A stretch of 64,000 bases of DNA from Pseudomonas chlororaphis subsp. piscium (GTDB lineage Bacteria; Pseudomonadota; Gammaproteobacteria; Pseudomonadales; Pseudomonadaceae): NCBI RefSeq assembly GCF_003850345.1, contig NZ_CP027707.1, positions 1,178,001 through 1,242,000 of the forward strand. The letters are read 5' to 3'. Both the position numbers and the translations under genes were made by a program. Positions 63,462 to 64,000 of the stretch are shown in pieces. Below the pieces are notes generated by a model. That model made no database searches. It worked only from the letters and a program-made list of their open reading frames with translations, and was not told the DNA's origin. Position 1 is the stretch's first letter. The number at the start of each line of letters is the position of its first letter.

Positions 63462-64000
63462 ATGCCCGCCATCGACCATCCCCTGATAGACCGTTTCCTC
63501 GATGCGCTATGGCTGGAAAAGGGCCTTTCGGACAACACCCGCGAGGCTTATCGCAGCGACCTGGCGTTGTTCAACGGTTGGCTGCAGGAAAAGGGGCTGG
63601 AGCTGGTGAGTGCCGGCCGCGAGCTGATTCTCGACCACCTCGCCTGGCGGGTAGAGCAAGCCTACAAGCCGCGTTCGACCGCGCGTTTTCTCTCCGGGGT
63701 GCGTGGCTTCTATCGTTACCTGCTGCGGGAAAAACTGATTGCCGTGGACCCCACGCTGCAAGTCGATATGCCGCAGCTGGGGCGGCCGTTGCCCAAGTCC
63801 CTGTCGGAGGCTGATGTCGAAGCCCTGCTGGCCGCTCCCGACCTCAGCGAGGCCATCGGCCAGCGCGATCGCGCCATGCTCGAAGTCCTGTATGCCTGTG
63901 GCCTGCGGGTGACCGAGCTGATCAGCCTGACCCTGGAGCAGGTCAACCTGCGACAGGGCGTGCTGCGGGTGATGGGCAAGGGCAGCAAGGAACGCCTGGT
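63462..64000 (+). CDS. xerD: Site-specific tyrosine recombinase XerD, 3' end cut by window
   Basis: Recombinase that with XerC resolves chromosome dimers at dif under FtsK control. The visible 179 codons cover the SAM-like N-terminal DNA-binding domain ('IDRFLDALWLEKGLSDNTRE', 'RSTARFLSGVRGFYRYLLRE') and the start of the catalytic domain with the first active-site Arg149 in 'YACGLRVTELISLTLEQVNL' and the Lys-bearing hairpin 'VMGKGSKERLV'. The His-x-x-Arg and Tyr motifs lie beyond base 64000. The XerD rather than XerC name is by sequence feel and by neighbours. Confidence 0.93.
   Translation, partial: MPAIDHPLIDRFLDALWLEKGLSDNTREAYRSDLALFNGWLQEKGLELVSAGRELILDHLAWRVEQAYKPRSTARFLSGVRGFYRYLLREKLIAVDPTLQVDMPQLGRPLPKSLSEADVEALLAAPDLSEAIGQRDRAMLEVLYACGLRVTELISLTLEQVNLRQGVLRVMGKGSKERL

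Overview
The window looks like chromosomal housekeeping DNA from a Pseudomonas of the fluorescens/chlororaphis lineage. The evidence is GC-rich coding sequence with typical pseudomonad gene order, near-textbook Pseudomonas proteins (the EstB-type carboxylesterase, the DauA-type D-arginine dehydrogenase, the EIIA-HPr-EI fusion of the nag locus), and about thirteen intergenic copies of the 'TGTAGGAGCGAGGCTTGC'-type and 'CCGCTGCCG..GGCTGCGATCG'-type REP elements. I see no rRNA, tRNA, CRISPR array, prophage or insertion sequence.

Layout. 1-4 kb: a D-arginine/L-arginine interconversion locus (dauBAR) convergent with a basic amino-acid binding protein cut by the window edge. 4-6.2 kb: rhlB and estB. 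6.2-10.9 kb: a general amino-acid ABC operon aapJQMP behind a candidate sigma-54 promoter. 10.9-18.8 kb: the most accessory-like stretch, holding an mqsRA toxin-antitoxin pair with its operator, a GntR regulator with an MFS exporter, an NTF2-like protein, a GIY-YIG protein preceded by an inverted repeat whose loop is a perfect DnaA box, a visibly AT-rich orphan gene of 473 codons, a GST, a membrane-anchored glutaredoxin and yejK. 18.8-28.8 kb: HU, rlmF, valS, a conserved hypothetical, holC, pepA and divergent lptFG. 28.9-35.1 kb: lepA-lepB-rnc-era-recO-pdxJ, with what looks like the decayed tail of a DUF4845 gene between lepB and rnc. 35.2-41.2 kb: mltF, purL and a YqfO-like gene. 41.3-48.6 kb: the complete N-acetylglucosamine locus nagR-nagA-nagB(SIS type)-nagF-nagE. 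48.8-57.2 kb: L,D-transpeptidase, two Nudix genes, gamma carbonic anhydrase, DUF1289, a VUT transporter, purT, an MHS-type MFS transporter, a CorC-like protein and a CcsA-like protein. 57.4-64 kb: ffh, the rpsP-rimM-trmD-rplS operon, a thioesterase, a CPA1 antiporter and the start of xerD.

How genes work together. dauB and dauA exchange D- and L-arginine, with dauR as local regulator. aapJQMP imports amino acids. NagE and NagF take up and phosphorylate GlcNAc, NagA deacetylates it, the SIS enzyme deaminates it, and NagR probably controls the set through TGGTATT half-sites sitting inside the promoter. lepA to recO is the conserved translation/secretion/RNA-processing block, and ffh to rplS the SRP/ribosome block.

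I did not find a large undescribed system. The observations I rate highest are the AT-rich orphan gene, the DnaA-box hairpin before the GIY-YIG gene, operator-like palindromes that overlap core promoter elements (dau, lptF, nag), the sigma-54 site of aap, the Leu in place of the active-site His in DauA, and the duplicated NagE IIB domain that lacks its phosphorylatable Cys. Comparisons with named reference proteins are from memory, not from a search.
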